NCBI GenBank assembly: GCA_947178245.1
Contig: CAMWXO010000002.1
Coordinates: 1 to 35,165, forward strand
DNA: 35,165 nt
DNA from: an uncultured Porphyromonadaceae bacterium
Lineage (GTDB): Bacteria; Bacteroidota; Bacteroidia; Bacteroidales; Muribaculaceae
Direction: 5' to 3'
This document shows, piece by piece, positions 1 through 14,675 of the stretch. Under the pieces are notes generated by a model. That model was not told where the DNA came from. It made no database searches and saw nothing but the letters and a program-made list of their open reading frames with translations. The number at the start of each line of letters is the position of its first letter. The stretch's first letter is position 1. The position numbers were made by a program, and so were the translations under genes.

Positions 1-3
1 ACC

Positions 4-987
4 ATGATTAACCCTGAAAAAAGATACCTTTTCCCTGCCGACTATATGGCAGACCCCAGTGTGCACGTATTCAACGGCAAGATCTACATTTATCCCTCTC
101 ACGACTGGGAGTGTGAGAATGTGGAAAACGACAACGGCGACCAGTATGTGATGAAAGACATGCACGTGCTTTCGATCGACGGCGACCCGATGACGGGCAA
201 GGTGACCGACCACGGAAAAGCACTCGACATAGCCGACATACCCTGGGCCGGACGTCAGCTCTGGGATTGCGACGTGGCCGAGAAAGATGGGAAATACTAC
301 CTCTATTTCCCTCTGAAAGACAAGAACGACATCTTCCGCGTGGGTGTGGCCGTAGGCGATCGTCCGGAAGGGCCGTTCATACCTCAGCCGGATCCCATCC
401 GAGGCAGTTACTCCATCGATATGTGTGTGCTGAAGGATGGCGAGGACTATTACATGTATTTCGGCGGCCTATGGGGCGGACAGCTTCAGCGCTATAAGGA
501 CAACAAGGCGCTCGAGGTGCCATATCTTCCCGAAGGAGATGCCGACTCCCTGCCGAGCCGTTGCGTGCGTCTGAGCAAAGACATGCTGCAGTTTGCCGAG
601 GAGCCCCGTCCCGTGCAGGTTGTAGATGAGGAAGGCAAGCCCCTGAAGGCAAATGATCCCCACCGCTTCTTCGAAGCTTCCTGGGTGCATAAGATGGGCG
701 ACAAGTACATCTTCTCTTACTCCACCGGCGACAGCCATCTGCTCTGCTATGCTGTGGGCGACAATCCGTATGGCCCCTTCACCTATCAGGGCGAGATCCT
801 GACCCCCGTAGTGGGTTGGACCACTCACCACAGCATCATTGAATACGATGGCAAGTGGTATCTCTTCCATCATGACAGTGTTCCCTCGGGAGGCAAGTCA
901 TGGCTCCGTAGCCTAAAGGTGTGTGAGCTCACATTCGACGAAAACGGCAAGATCCGCACCATCGACGGCGGCGGATCAGCCGAGTAA
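4..987 (+). CDS. GH43 family glycosidase, probably intracellular (beta-xylosidase / alpha-L-arabinofuranosidase type)
   Basis: The 327-residue protein is a single five-bladed beta-propeller GH43 domain. The three expected carboxylates are visible: D17 in ADPSVH (general base), D139 in SIDMC (pKa modulator) and E224 in FFEASW (general acid). Family members are inverting exo-enzymes that release xylose or arabinose from oligosaccharides. There is no signal peptide, unlike the downstream glycosidases, so it probably acts in the cytoplasm on imported oligosaccharides. The length suits a single-domain GH43. The ATG lies three bases inside the window, so neither a ribosome site nor a slightly earlier start can be checked. 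It is the first of seven same-strand glycosidases, and a perfect hairpin separates it from the second. Substrate and subfamily are not resolved. Confidence 0.85.
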   Translation: MINPEKRYLFPADYMADPSVHVFNGKIYIYPSHDWECENVENDNGDQYVMKDMHVLSIDGDPMTGKVTDHGKALDIADIPWAGRQLWDCDVAEKDGKYYLYFPLKDKNDIFRVGVAVGDRPEGPFIPQPDPIRGSYSIDMCVLKDGEDYYMYFGGLWGGQLQRYKDNKALEVPYLPEGDADSLPSRCVRLSKDMLQFAEEPRPVQVVDEEGKPLKANDPHRFFEASWVHKMGDKYIFSYSTGDSHLLCYAVGDNPYGPFTYQGEILTPVVGWTTHHSIIEYDGKWYLFHHDSVPSGGKSWLRSLKVCELTFDENGKIRTIDGGGSAE

Positions 988-1005
988 GTAAGTTTGACCG
1001 ACAGA

Positions 1006-1031
1006 CAGGGGCAAGGCTTGCCTTGCCCCTG
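1006..1031 (+). terminator. Perfect hairpin between GH43 and GH31 genes (partial terminator or processing site)
   Basis: CAGGGGCAAGGC (1006-1017) is exactly complementary to GCCTTGCCCCTG (1020-1031), leaving a two-base centre. It begins 19 bases after the GH43 stop. The following bases (TGATTTAAC) are not a T tract, so it may only slow polymerase or stabilise the 3' end of the GH43 message rather than end transcription. Confidence 0.55.
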
Positions 1032-1062
1032 TGATTTAACATAAACAAACATCTTTTCCATA

Positions 1063-3477
1063 ATGAGACATCTATTTCTTGCGCTGCTCTCCATAATCAG
1101 CGTCTGTGCTTCAGCCGGCACTCCGTTCATTGATTTTATAACTCCTACCATAGTCAGGGTGAGATGGAATCCTGAAGGTGTGAAAACCGATAATGCCACC
1201 GGCGTGTGCAGAACTTCTTACACTCCGGTAGATGTGAAGACCGAGCGGCGCGGCGGTGTGACATGCATACAGTCTGATTCGCTGAAAGTAGAGGTCTCGG
1301 ATAAGGGAAAGATAGATTTTTTTGAAAAGTCGGGCGATCGGTTTGTCCGTGTTCTGAGCACAGCCGATCAGGCGATAGCGGTGCGTGCGTTCGATTGCGA
1401 CACGGTGGTGCGCGAGCGTGTGGTCTATGACGACGCCTCGGCGAGAATGGAAGATACGGCCAATGGCAAAGTCACGGTCAAGGATGTGATAAGCCGCGAC
1501 ACTATCGGCATAAGCCGCAGATTCCGTATGTCATTCATCAACGAGGGGGAAGCCCTCTACGGCCTGGGTTCCCAGATGGAAGACTATATGAATCTGATGG
1601 GAAAGAACCTGTATCTCACCCAGCACAATCTGAAGATCATGGTGCCGATGCTTGTCTCCACCAAGGGCTACGGCCTTCTCTTTGATGCCGGTTGCTCCAT
1701 GAAGTTTGAGAGCGATCCCCTGCTTAGGTCAGGTAACGCTCCCTACGCGCAGATGACCACCATAGAGTTCGAGGCGGCCAATACTGTAGACTATTACTTC
1801 ATTATGGGCTCAGAGATGGAGCAGGTGATTGAGGGCTACCGCTATCTCACGGGCAATGTCTCGATGATGCCCCGCTATCTGTTTGGCTACACACAGTCAA
1901 AAGAGAGATATGTCTCGAGCGATGATATAGTGAACACTGTCAAGGAATACCGCCGTCGCCATGTGCCTCTCGACATGATTGTGCAGGACTGGAACTATTG
2001 GCCTCAGGGGTGGGGCTACATGAAGATGAACCGTCAGTATTATCCCGATCCGAAAGCACTGGCCGACTCGGTGCATGCCCTCGACGCCAAGCTGATGGTG
2101 AGCATCTGGGCCAATCCCCAGTATTGTCCGGAGGAAGAAGATTTCAGAAGCAAAGGTCTCATGCTCGAGCATTCGGTGTATGATGCCTTTAATCCGGATG
2201 CCAGAGACCTCTACTGGCAGTATGCCGACAACGAATTTTTCAGCAACGGTTTCGATGCCTGGTGGTGTGACAGCAGCGAGCCTCTCGACGGCGACTGGAA
2301 CCAGATTCCGGAGCCTGTGAACGGCAAGCCTTACGGCTGGGACGACCATGAACGCCGCTGGCACCTCAACGATGCAGTCCTCTCGGAGGCTTTGGGGGCG
2401 GAACGCGCATGTCTCTACTCTTTGAATCATGCCAAGGGCATTTATGACCATCAGCGTGCCGCCACCGATAGGAAGCGTGTGGTGAATCTGACACGCTCAT
2501 CATTTGCCGGACAGCAGAAATACGGCACTATCGTCTGGAACGGCGACACCCATGCTTCGTGGAACTCCTTCAAGCAGCAGATTCCGTCAGGACTCAACTA
2601 TTTTGCCACGGGCAACCCTTACTGGACTGTAGACGTCGGGTCGTTCTTCACTAAAAACGGTGGACGTTGGTTCTGGAAAGGAGAGTTCCCCGAAGGGGTG
2701 AAGGATGATGCCTATAAGGAGTATTACACGCGTATGTTCCAGTGGGGCACGTTCCTCCCGGTGCTGCGCAGCCATGGCACAGACACACCCCGCGAGATAT
2801 GGCAGTTCGGAGAGGAGGGCTCGCCCTATTACGACGCCATCCTCAAGATGATAAAGTTGCGCTATAGCCTTCTGCCCTATATCTACAGTATGGCCGACCG
2901 GCAGACGAGAAGCGGCTTCTCGATGGCACGTCCGTTGGCTTTCGATTTCCCGAAAGACGTGAAGGTGCACGACATAAAGGATCAGTATATGTTCGGCGAT
3001 ATCATGGTGTGTCCTGTCACCGATCCCGGAGTTGAGTCGAGAGAAGTATATCTGCCCGCGGGTTCTGAGTGGATTGATTTTTGGACCGGCAAGCGCTTTG
3101 CCGGAGGTGAGGTCATCACAGCCGACGCGCCGCTCAGCAGTCTGCCGCTCTTCGTGAAAGGCGGAAGCATAATACTTACGACGGAACCCGTAGAGCATTC
3201 CGGGGCTTCGGTAGGACAGCCCGTGAATATCGACATATATCCCGGCCGCGACGCGACTTTCACCCTCTATGATGATGCCGGCGACACGTATGACTTCGAG
3301 AAAGGGGAGTACACGCGCATCAATCTCGACTGGAATGATGCAAAAGGAGTGCTGACCATCTCCGAGGCTGAAGGCACATATCCTGAGAATCTTCCCGTCA
3401 GGAATCTTGTAGTGCGCAAGGATGGCAAGACAAAAAAAGTGAATTATAAGGGAAAGAAGACCGTAGTGAAGATATAA
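1063..3477 (+). CDS. GH31 family alpha-xylosidase/alpha-glucosidase, secreted
   Basis: The 804-residue protein has a signal peptide (MRHLFLALLSIISVCASAG), an N-terminal beta-sandwich, a GH31 (beta/alpha)8 barrel, a C-terminal beta-sandwich and a DUF5110-like tail (around residues 720-785, DIYPGRDATFTLYDDAGDTY). The retaining catalytic pair is visible: nucleophile D403 in WWCDSSEP and acid/base D495 in WNGDTHASW. The QDWxYW motif of barrel strand 3 (VQDWNYWPQGW) is common in Bacteroidota alpha-xylosidases, which favours xylosyl side-chain removal over starch hydrolysis, although specificity needs assay. It lies 75 bp after the GH43 gene and 84 bp before the next, so co-transcription is likely. 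Periplasmic location is inferred from the signal peptide without a lipobox. Confidence 0.9.
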   Translation: MRHLFLALLSIISVCASAGTPFIDFITPTIVRVRWNPEGVKTDNATGVCRTSYTPVDVKTERRGGVTCIQSDSLKVEVSDKGKIDFFEKSGDRFVRVLSTADQAIAVRAFDCDTVVRERVVYDDASARMEDTANGKVTVKDVISRDTIGISRRFRMSFINEGEALYGLGSQMEDYMNLMGKNLYLTQHNLKIMVPMLVSTKGYGLLFDAGCSMKFESDPLLRSGNAPYAQMTTIEFEAANTVDYYFIMGSEMEQVIEGYRYLTGNVSMMPRYLFGYTQSKERYVSSDDIVNTVKEYRRRHVPLDMIVQDWNYWPQGWGYMKMNRQYYPDPKALADSVHALDAKLMVSIWANPQYCPEEEDFRSKGLMLEHSVYDAFNPDARDLYWQYADNEFFSNGFDAWWCDSSEPLDGDWNQIPEPVNGKPYGWDDHERRWHLNDAVLSEALGAERACLYSLNHAKGIYDHQRAATDRKRVVNLTRSSFAGQQKYGTIVWNGDTHASWNSFKQQIPSGLNYFATGNPYWTVDVGSFFTKNGGRWFWKGEFPEGVKDDAYKEYYTRMFQWGTFLPVLRSHGTDTPREIWQFGEEGSPYYDAILKMIKLRYSLLPYIYSMADRQTRSGFSMARPLAFDFPKDVKVHDIKDQYMFGDIMVCPVTDPGVESREVYLPAGSEWIDFWTGKRFAGGEVITADAPLSSLPLFVKGGSIILTTEPVEHSGASVGQPVNIDIYPGRDATFTLYDDAGDTYDFEKGEYTRINLDWNDAKGVLTISEAEGTYPENLPVRNLVVRKDGKTKKVNYKGKKTVVKI

Positions 3478-3561
3478 CCTACGAATATTAAAATTTCGCG
3501 GGTAATTTCGACGTGCGGATATCGTTATCAAAATGAGCAAATACTTAAAAAATACAAAATA

Positions 3562-8024
<4,463 letters not shown>

Positions 8025-8051
8025 AAAATGTTTAAATATCAACATAATATC

Positions 8052-10448
8052 ATGAATCTTAAAACCATTCCCTCATGCCTGCTGGCTCTCGCCGCTGTCT
8101 TCACCGCGGCTGCCGATAAGGTAGACGTGAAATTCTTCACTCCGGAGATAGTCAGAATCATCAAATATCCCGATGCTCAGGCCAAGGAGCGCGAGTCGCT
8201 CGTAGTGACCGCGAAGCCTGAGAATGTAAAGGTGTCGGTAACGTCGAAAGGCACCGAGAACACCTACAAGACATCTGCGCTCACCGTGGTGGCCGATGAA
8301 AAGGACGGGAAAGTAAGTTTCTTCAAGCCTGACGGAACGTTGCTGCTCGCTGAAGGGAAACATGGCTTCACGCCTATCACAGAAGGCATCGACAAAGGCG
8401 CATTCAAGGTGATGCAGAGCTTCGCCCTCGAAGCCGACGAGCCGATCTATGGCGTGGGAATGCTTCAGAATGCAAAAATGTCGCAGCGCGGCGAGCACAG
8501 GCTGATGCAGCAGTCGAATCTCGAGGACTTCGCCCATTTCTTCCAGAGCATAAAGGGATATGGAATTTATTGGGACAACTATTCACCAACTACGCTTAAC
8601 GACAACGAGACGCTCGAACTTGAAAGTCAGGTGGGTGATCTTGTTGACTATTATTTCATGTATGGCGGAGATGCCGACGGTGTGATTGCCGATATCCGCT
8701 GGCTTACGGGCAGTGTTCCCATGCTGCCGCTGTGGACTTACGGCTTCCACCAGAGCCGCGAGCGCTACAAGACTCAGGATGAGCTGCTCGAGGTGGTGGA
8801 TAATTACCGCAAGCTCGGCATCCCCCTCGACGGCATCATTCAGGACTGGCAATATTGGGGAAGCAACTACACGTGGAACGCGATGGAATTCATCAGTCCC
8901 GATTTCAACCGCGCACAGGAGATGATCGACAGGGTTCATGACAATAACGCGCACATCAGCATTAGCATCTGGTCAAGTTTCGGCCCCCAGACAAAACAGT
9001 ATAAGGAACTGAAGGAGAAAGGTCTTCTCTTCGACTTCGAGACATGGCCCGAATCCGGACTCACCGAATGGCCTCCGCGCCGCGACTATCTCTCGGGAGT
9101 CCGCGTCTACGATTGCTACAGCGACACCGCGCGCGATATCTACTGGAATCATCTCAAACGTCTGCATTCCATGGGAATAGACGCATGGTGGATGGACTCG
9201 ACTGACCCGGACCACATGCAGTATAAGGACTCAGACCTCGACCAGCCCTCGGCGCTCGGCTCATATCGCTCTGTGCGCAATCTCTTCCCCTTCATGGCTG
9301 TAGGCGGAGTAGACACCCATCAGCGTGCCGAGGACAAAGTGAAACGTCCCTTTATCCTCACACGCTCCTATTTCACCGGCCAGCAGCGTTACGGCGCCAA
9401 CACATGGAGCGGCGACGTCGGCAGCAGCTGGCAGTCGCTCAGGGCTCAGGTGCCCCTCTGCCTCAACCATACCCTCACCGGAAATCCCAACGTGAACACC
9501 GATATAGGCGGCTTCTTCTCCGGTACGTACAACAGGAACTGGGATCCTACGTCCGGATCGAAGAATCCTCAGTTTCAGGAACTCTATACGCGCTGGATGC
9601 AGTTTGGCCTGTTCACTCCCATGATGCGTAGCCACGGAGCCGACACATATAGGGAGATCTATCACTTCGGAAAGGCCGGTGAACCGGTCTACGACGCTCT
9701 CGTAGATGCCATCAAGCTCCGTTACCGTCTGATGCCCTATATCTACAGCACGGCCAGAAAGGTCAGCACAGACGACGACAGCTTCATGCGAGCCCTCTTC
9801 ATGGACTTCAGGAATGATAAGAACACCTGGGACAATAACCGCGAGTTCATGTTCGGACGCAGCCTTCTCGTCTGTCCGGTGGTGGATCCTCTCTATACTG
9901 AGGAAAAAGCGGTGAAGACCAATGAGATGACCGGATGGGACAAGCAGGATGCCAATCTGAATTCAGGTGGCTGGCCGGTAGTAGACTGGACTCAGAACAA
10001 ACAGTATGAGGTATATCTGCCCGCCGGCGCCGACTGGTATGACTTTTGGACAAACAGGAAATTTGACGGAGGCCGGAAGGTGATGGCCGATGCACCGCTC
10101 GCTTACTCACCGCTCTTCGTCAAGGCCGGAAGCATACTCCCCCTCGCTGAGGATATGCAGTACACTTCGGAAAAGCCCTGGGACTATCTCACGCTCAATG
10201 TCTATCCCGGCAAGAATGCCGACTTCACGCTTTATGAGGATGAGGGTGACAATTTCAATTATCTCGACGGCAAATGTTCGGAAATCCCCATGAGATGGAA
10301 CGACAGCAAGCGCACCCTTACCATTGACGCGATAAAGGGAAGTTTCGACGGCATGCTGAAGAGCCGCATTTTCAATGTCGTCCTTCCCGACGGGCAGTCA
10401 AAAGAAGTGAAGTATGCCGGCAAGCGTATCTCAATATCTTTCAAGTGA
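8052..10448 (+). CDS. Second GH31 family alpha-xylosidase-like enzyme, secreted
   Basis: The protein is 798 residues from ATG 8052, which gives the signal peptide MNLKTIPSCLLALAAVFTAAA; an ATG at 8028 is also in frame but would put a polar extension before it. The GH31 barrel has nucleophile D382 in WWMDSTDPD and acid/base D455 in WSGDVGSSW, plus the QDWQYW strand-3 motif. A DUF5110-like C-terminal domain follows (VYPGKNADFTLYEDEGDN). Compared with the other GH31 here, it has an extra loop of about 40 residues before the final sandwich (around TNEMTGWDKQDANLNSGG) and Asp instead of Glu after the nucleophile (DSTD against DSSE). Two distinct GH31 enzymes in one operon suggest two alpha-linked side chains or two chain lengths. 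It follows GH2 by 27 bp. Confidence 0.88.
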   Translation: MNLKTIPSCLLALAAVFTAAADKVDVKFFTPEIVRIIKYPDAQAKERESLVVTAKPENVKVSVTSKGTENTYKTSALTVVADEKDGKVSFFKPDGTLLLAEGKHGFTPITEGIDKGAFKVMQSFALEADEPIYGVGMLQNAKMSQRGEHRLMQQSNLEDFAHFFQSIKGYGIYWDNYSPTTLNDNETLELESQVGDLVDYYFMYGGDADGVIADIRWLTGSVPMLPLWTYGFHQSRERYKTQDELLEVVDNYRKLGIPLDGIIQDWQYWGSNYTWNAMEFISPDFNRAQEMIDRVHDNNAHISISIWSSFGPQTKQYKELKEKGLLFDFETWPESGLTEWPPRRDYLSGVRVYDCYSDTARDIYWNHLKRLHSMGIDAWWMDSTDPDHMQYKDSDLDQPSALGSYRSVRNLFPFMAVGGVDTHQRAEDKVKRPFILTRSYFTGQQRYGANTWSGDVGSSWQSLRAQVPLCLNHTLTGNPNVNTDIGGFFSGTYNRNWDPTSGSKNPQFQELYTRWMQFGLFTPMMRSHGADTYREIYHFGKAGEPVYDALVDAIKLRYRLMPYIYSTARKVSTDDDSFMRALFMDFRNDKNTWDNNREFMFGRSLLVCPVVDPLYTEEKAVKTNEMTGWDKQDANLNSGGWPVVDWTQNKQYEVYLPAGADWYDFWTNRKFDGGRKVMADAPLAYSPLFVKAGSILPLAEDMQYTSEKPWDYLTLNVYPGKNADFTLYEDEGDNFNYLDGKCSEIPMRWNDSKRTLTIDAIKGSFDGMLKSRIFNVVLPDGQSKEVKYAGKRISISFK

Positions 10449-10452
10449 CAAT

Positions 10453-12204
10453 ATGAAGACCGGAAAAATATTACTCTCAGCATGTCTCACGTTGCCCTTT
10501 CTGCTGTCTGCGGCCGGGAAGCCGGGCACGTGTTTCCTGACATCGGTCAATGATCAGGATCTGACTTTCTGCTATACCGATGGGAATGACCTGTCGCTCC
10601 CGTTGATGACTATCGATTGCGGCACTGTGAAGAAAGTAGGTGATCTTTCAGTAGTCAAGTCTGACTATGAGATGAAGACCGGAAAGCGCAGGCATTGTTC
10701 CTATCAATATCAGGAGCAGAAATATCTGCTTTCAGATGCCGACACTCTCACTGTCAGGGTATATGGCGATGGTATCGCTTGGAAGAAGAAAGGCTCCTCG
10801 CGGATTGAATTCGTCGCGCCGGTGCATACCTGGCTGCAGAACTGGACTGACTGCTACGAAAACTTTTTTCCGAAAGATCAGATACTGACGGAAGGAAAAC
10901 GCATCGGCTACCCCGCTCTCGTTGAATATAAGGATGGCGTTTTCGGACTCCTGACAGAATCCGGCATCACGGCCGACGAGGCCGGTACGAGCATGTATGC
11001 GCTTGGCGGCAATGGTTTTGAACTGAAACCTGACGGCGAGGAAGACGGCGGCTGGCAGACATTCATTGTCGGCACTCTCGCTGATATTGTGGAGTCCACA
11101 CTCGTCACGGATATAGCTTCTCCCTGCAAGCTTGAAGATACATCATGGATTGAGCCGGGTGTGGCTTCATGGGTTTACTGGGCATACAACCACGGATCTG
11201 ACGACTATAATATAATAAAGAAATACGTCGATCTTGCCTACGAGCTGAAACTTCCATACGTGCTTATAGACGCGGAGTGGGATAGAATGAAAGACGGCAA
11301 GACAGTTGAAGATGCCGTGGAATATGCCATATTAAGGGATATCAAGCCGATGATATGGTACAATTCTTCGATCGGTTGGGTCGATGGTGCCCCCACGCCC
11401 AAATACAGACTAAATACTCCGGAAGATCTTGAGAAGGAATTTGCCTGGTGTGAGGAGATTGGTGTCAAGGGTGTAAAGATTGATTTCTTTTCGGGTGACA
11501 CAAACCGCAACTGGAAGTTTATGGAAGAACTTCTCGAAGCCGGCGCGCGTCATCACCTGCTTGTCAACTTCCATGGTTCTCCTCTTCCAAGAGGTTGGCA
11601 ACGCACTTATCCCAATTTCATCACTACAGAATCAGTTTATGGTGCTGAATGGTACAACAATGTTCCTACATTTACTGATAAGGCAGCTGCCCATAATGCA
11701 ACATTGCCTTTCACACGCAACGTGATTGGCTCGATGGACTACACTCCCTGCGCCTTCACCGATTCGCAGCATCCCCACATCACCACACATGCCCACGAAC
11801 TGGCGCTGACTGCTCTTTTTGAATCAGGCATCCAGCACCTTGCTGACCGCCCCGAAAGCTTCCTCGAGCAACCTCAAGACGTAAAGGATTATCTGACGAA
11901 TCTTCCTACGGCATGGGATGATACCATCCTCCTTGGCGGCTATCCCGGCGAGTATGCGGTTATGGCAAGAAAGAAGGATGGCAAGTGGTGGATAGCGGCC
12001 ATCAACGGTACCGATTCCCGGAGCGATCTTATAGATTTGGATTATTCACGTCTGGGACTCGAGGGTGGCTGTAAAGTAAAGATTTTTGAAGATGCTGAGC
12101 CGGGCAGTCAGGATAAATGGAAAATCTCCAACTCAAGCACTCTTCCCGCCTCATTCAGTCTGCTTCCGCGTGGCGGACTGGTGATGGTGGTTACTCCTGA
12201 ATAA
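10453..12204 (+). CDS. GH97 glycosidase of the retaining (alpha-galactosidase-like) type, secreted
   Basis: The 583-residue protein has a signal peptide (MKTGKILLSACLTLPFLLSAA), an N-terminal beta-sandwich, a TIM barrel (from about residue 230, WVYWAYNHGSDDYN) and a C-terminal all-beta domain. GH97 includes inverting alpha-glucosidases such as SusB and retaining alpha-galactosidases. This protein has an aspartate in the barrel position used as nucleophile in the retaining group (D344 in VKIDFFSGD) and a likely acid/base E393 (ITTESVYG). Calcium-linked acidic residues are expected in the barrel but were not assigned. The start ATG 10453 lies 4 bp after the GH31 stop; an upstream frame opening at 10414 lies inside that gene and is rejected. 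The likely product is D-galactose, but glucose or L-arabinopyranose cannot be excluded. Confidence 0.85.
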   Translation: MKTGKILLSACLTLPFLLSAAGKPGTCFLTSVNDQDLTFCYTDGNDLSLPLMTIDCGTVKKVGDLSVVKSDYEMKTGKRRHCSYQYQEQKYLLSDADTLTVRVYGDGIAWKKKGSSRIEFVAPVHTWLQNWTDCYENFFPKDQILTEGKRIGYPALVEYKDGVFGLLTESGITADEAGTSMYALGGNGFELKPDGEEDGGWQTFIVGTLADIVESTLVTDIASPCKLEDTSWIEPGVASWVYWAYNHGSDDYNIIKKYVDLAYELKLPYVLIDAEWDRMKDGKTVEDAVEYAILRDIKPMIWYNSSIGWVDGAPTPKYRLNTPEDLEKEFAWCEEIGVKGVKIDFFSGDTNRNWKFMEELLEAGARHHLLVNFHGSPLPRGWQRTYPNFITTESVYGAEWYNNVPTFTDKAAAHNATLPFTRNVIGSMDYTPCAFTDSQHPHITTHAHELALTALFESGIQHLADRPESFLEQPQDVKDYLTNLPTAWDDTILLGGYPGEYAVMARKKDGKWWIAAINGTDSRSDLIDLDYSRLGLEGGCKVKIFEDAEPGSQDKWKISNSSTLPASFSLLPRGGLVMVVTPE

Positions 12205-12210
12205 ATATTT

Positions 12211-14670
12211 ATGATCATGAAACTGAAATCAATATTATTGTCGGTGGCGGCATTCCTGATGCCTGCTATTGCTTCTGCAGCCGACGATCTGACTTTATGG
12301 TATTCCACTCCCGCCGAGCAGTGGGTAGAGGCCCTTCCCGTGGGCAATTCACGAATGGGTGCGATGATTTTCGGCGGAATCGGGCGTGAGCGTGTCCAGC
12401 TCAACGACGAGACTTTCTGGGCCGGCAGTCCTCACAACAACAACAATCCCGAAGGAATCAAGCATCTTGATGAGATAAGAAGGCTTATTTTCGAGGGAAA
12501 GGAGAAAGAGGCTGAGTCGCTTATCGACAAGTATTATATGACGCCTCACCACGGAATGTGTTATCTCACACTCGGTTCGCTCTACATCAATTACAGTCAT
12601 CAGGGAGATGTGGAAGATTATAAGAGGTCGCTCGATATCTCGAATGCGGTCTCAGAGGTTAGCTATAAGGCCGGCGACGTGACATTCAGAAGGCAGACGA
12701 TAGCCTCCCTCCCCGACGGCGTGATCATGATAAGCCTGACGGCCGATAAGGCCAAAGCCCTTGATATCTCGCTTGAGTATGATGCTCCCGAAGGGGGAGT
12801 GGTGAAGATGTCGGGCAAGGGTATGGACGTCACGGTGCCCGGACGCGAGCATGAGGGTATTCCCGCCGGACTTACGGCCAAATGCGGAATCCGTGTGAAG
12901 AGCAACGGAAAGGTCTTCGCTAAGGAAGGCATGCTTAATGTGGAGGATGCCGATTACGCGGAGATCTATATTGCGTCCGCCACCAATTATGTCAACTATA
13001 AGGATATAAGCGGTAATCCGGAGAAAATTGTCGCGTCTCTGCTCAAAAACGCTATGAAGAATGATTTCGCTTCTTCGCTTGCGAGTCATACCGCTGCCTA
13101 TAAGGAGCAATTCGACAGGGTGTCGCTCTCTCTCCCTGCAGCCGACGGCGCTTCAGATAAGGAGACCCATCTGCGTGTGGCTGATTTCAAAAATAACTAC
13201 GACCCGTCGCTGCTCGCTCTCCTTTTCCAGTATGGACGCTATCTGCTCATTTCCTCATCTCAGCCCGGAGGCCAGCCTGCCAATCTGCAGGGAGTCTGGA
13301 ATGAATCGAACTATGCCCCCTGGGACAGCAAATACACCATCAACATCAATGCCGAGATGAACTACTGGCCTGCCGAGGTGACGAATCTCGCGGAGTGCCA
13401 TGAGCCTCTTTTCGATATGATTGAGGATCTGAGCCATACGGGTGCGGAGACTGCCAGGACGCTTTACGGAGCCGACGGATGGGTGGCACATCACAATACC
13501 GACGCATGGAGAGTATGCGGCCCAGTGGATATGGCCCGCTATGGGATGTGGCCCAACGGCGGCGCGTGGCTCGCCACTCATCTTTTCGACCATTATCTCT
13601 TTACCGGCGACAAGGATTTCCTGCGCAAATATTATCCGGTGATAAAGGGTACGGCCGATTTCTATCTTTCGGCAATGGTGGAGGATCCCGAGACGGGATG
13701 TCTCGTCACTTCTCCCTCCATGTCGCCCGAACACGGATACGGCAGCAGCTGGATCACCGCCGGCTGCACCATGGACAACCAGATTGCCTACGATGCGCTC
13801 AACAATACATTGATTTGCGCCGGAATACTCGGGGAAGATCCCGCATATATCACGCGGCTGCAGGAAGCCATCTCAAGACTGCGTCCGATGAAAGTGGGCC
13901 GTTACGGCCAGCTGCAGGAGTGGACTGTGGATGCGGATGACCCGCGCGACGACCATCGCCATGTGTCGCACCTCTACGGCCTCTATCCCTCACGTCAGAT
14001 TACGCCCAACTCCACGCCTGCGGCTTTCGCCGGAGCGAAAAACTCGCTGACTCAGCGCGGAGATATGGCTACGGGATGGAGCATCGGCTGGAAAATCAAT
14101 CTGTGGGCTCGCCTGCTCGACGGCAACCATGCCGACCGCATCATCAGGAATTTCGTGACATTGCTACCCGCTTCTCGTCCGATCGATTATTCAGGCGGCG
14201 GTGAGGGGCGACTCTATCCGAATCTGTTTGATGCGCATCCTCCGTTTCAGATCGACGGCAATTTCGGATTCACTGCCGGCGTAGCCGAGATGCTGCTCCA
14301 GAGTCATGACGGAGCGGTGCATCTGCTGCCCGCGCTCCCCGAGGCCTGGACGGAAGGCGAGGTGAAAGGTCTGAAGGCGAGAGGCAATTTCACTGTGGAT
14401 ATGGACTGGAGCCATGGGCAGCTCGCCAATGCTACGGTGCGCTCCAACATAGGCGGCAACCTGCGTCTGCGCTCATACGTCCCGCTTGAAGGCGAAGGTC
14501 TTGTGGCTGCCGGAGGTGATGTGGATAATCCGCTTCTGACGCCTCTCTCGCTTGAAGATGCCATAGTGAGCGATGAGACCATGAAGCAGTATCCTATGCT
14601 TCTGAAGGTGTATGAATATGATCTGAAGACTGAGCCGGGAGGCAGCTACAAGCTGACCCGCTCACGATAG
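12211..14670 (+). CDS. GH95 alpha-L-fucosidase / alpha-L-galactosidase, secreted
   Basis: The 819-residue protein starts with a signal peptide ([26 protein letters not shown] 12217 is an equally possible start). It shows the GH95 N-terminal signature ([20 protein letters not shown] and [10 protein letters not shown]), an (alpha/alpha)6 barrel and a C-terminal beta domain. Candidate catalytic residues by family pattern are N378 and N380 in [11 protein letters not shown], the acid E507 in SPSMSPEHG and D682 in QIDGNFG. GH95 enzymes are inverting and cleave alpha-1,2-L-fucose, or L-galactose in some hemicellulose-degrading members. In this cluster it would remove a terminal fucose or L-galactose from galactosyl side chains before the GH2 enzyme acts. 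It is the last gene of the run and is followed within 6 bp by a terminator hairpin. Confidence 0.9.
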   Translation: MIMKLKSILLSVAAFLMPAIASAADDLTLWYSTPAEQWVEALPVGNSRMGAMIFGGIGRERVQLNDETFWAGSPHNNNNPEGIKHLDEIRRLIFEGKEKEAESLIDKYYMTPHHGMCYLTLGSLYINYSHQGDVEDYKRSLDISNAVSEVSYKAGDVTFRRQTIASLPDGVIMISLTADKAKALDISLEYDAPEGGVVKMSGKGMDVTVPGREHEGIPAGLTAKCGIRVKSNGKVFAKEGMLNVEDADYAEIYIASATNYVNYKDISGNPEKIVASLLKNAMKNDFASSLASHTAAYKEQFDRVSLSLPAADGASDKETHLRVADFKNNYDPSLLALLFQYGRYLLISSSQPGGQPANLQGVWNESNYAPWDSKYTININAEMNYWPAEVTNLAECHEPLFDMIEDLSHTGAETARTLYGADGWVAHHNTDAWRVCGPVDMARYGMWPNGGAWLATHLFDHYLFTGDKDFLRKYYPVIKGTADFYLSAMVEDPETGCLVTSPSMSPEHGYGSSWITAGCTMDNQIAYDALNNTLICAGILGEDPAYITRLQEAISRLRPMKVGRYGQLQEWTVDADDPRDDHRHVSHLYGLYPSRQITPNSTPAAFAGAKNSLTQRGDMATGWSIGWKINLWARLLDGNHADRIIRNFVTLLPASRPIDYSGGGEGRLYPNLFDAHPPFQIDGNFGFTAGVAEMLLQSHDGAVHLLPALPEAWTEGEVKGLKARGNFTVDMDWSHGQLANATVRSNIGGNLRLRSYVPLEGEGLVAAGGDVDNPLLTPLSLEDAIVSDETMKQYPMLLKVYEYDLKTEPGGSYKLTRSR

Positions 14671-14675
14671 GAATA

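Noticed and set aside
1897-2451. Long open frame on the minus strand inside the first GH31 gene
   Set aside because: It is antisense to a complete GH31 gene with intact catalytic motifs, has no recognisable domain and no promoter or start context.
2587-3540. 317-codon open frame on the minus strand over the GH31 3' end
   Set aside because: It overlaps the conserved GH31 C-terminal domains, and its translation shows only low-complexity antisense-type composition.
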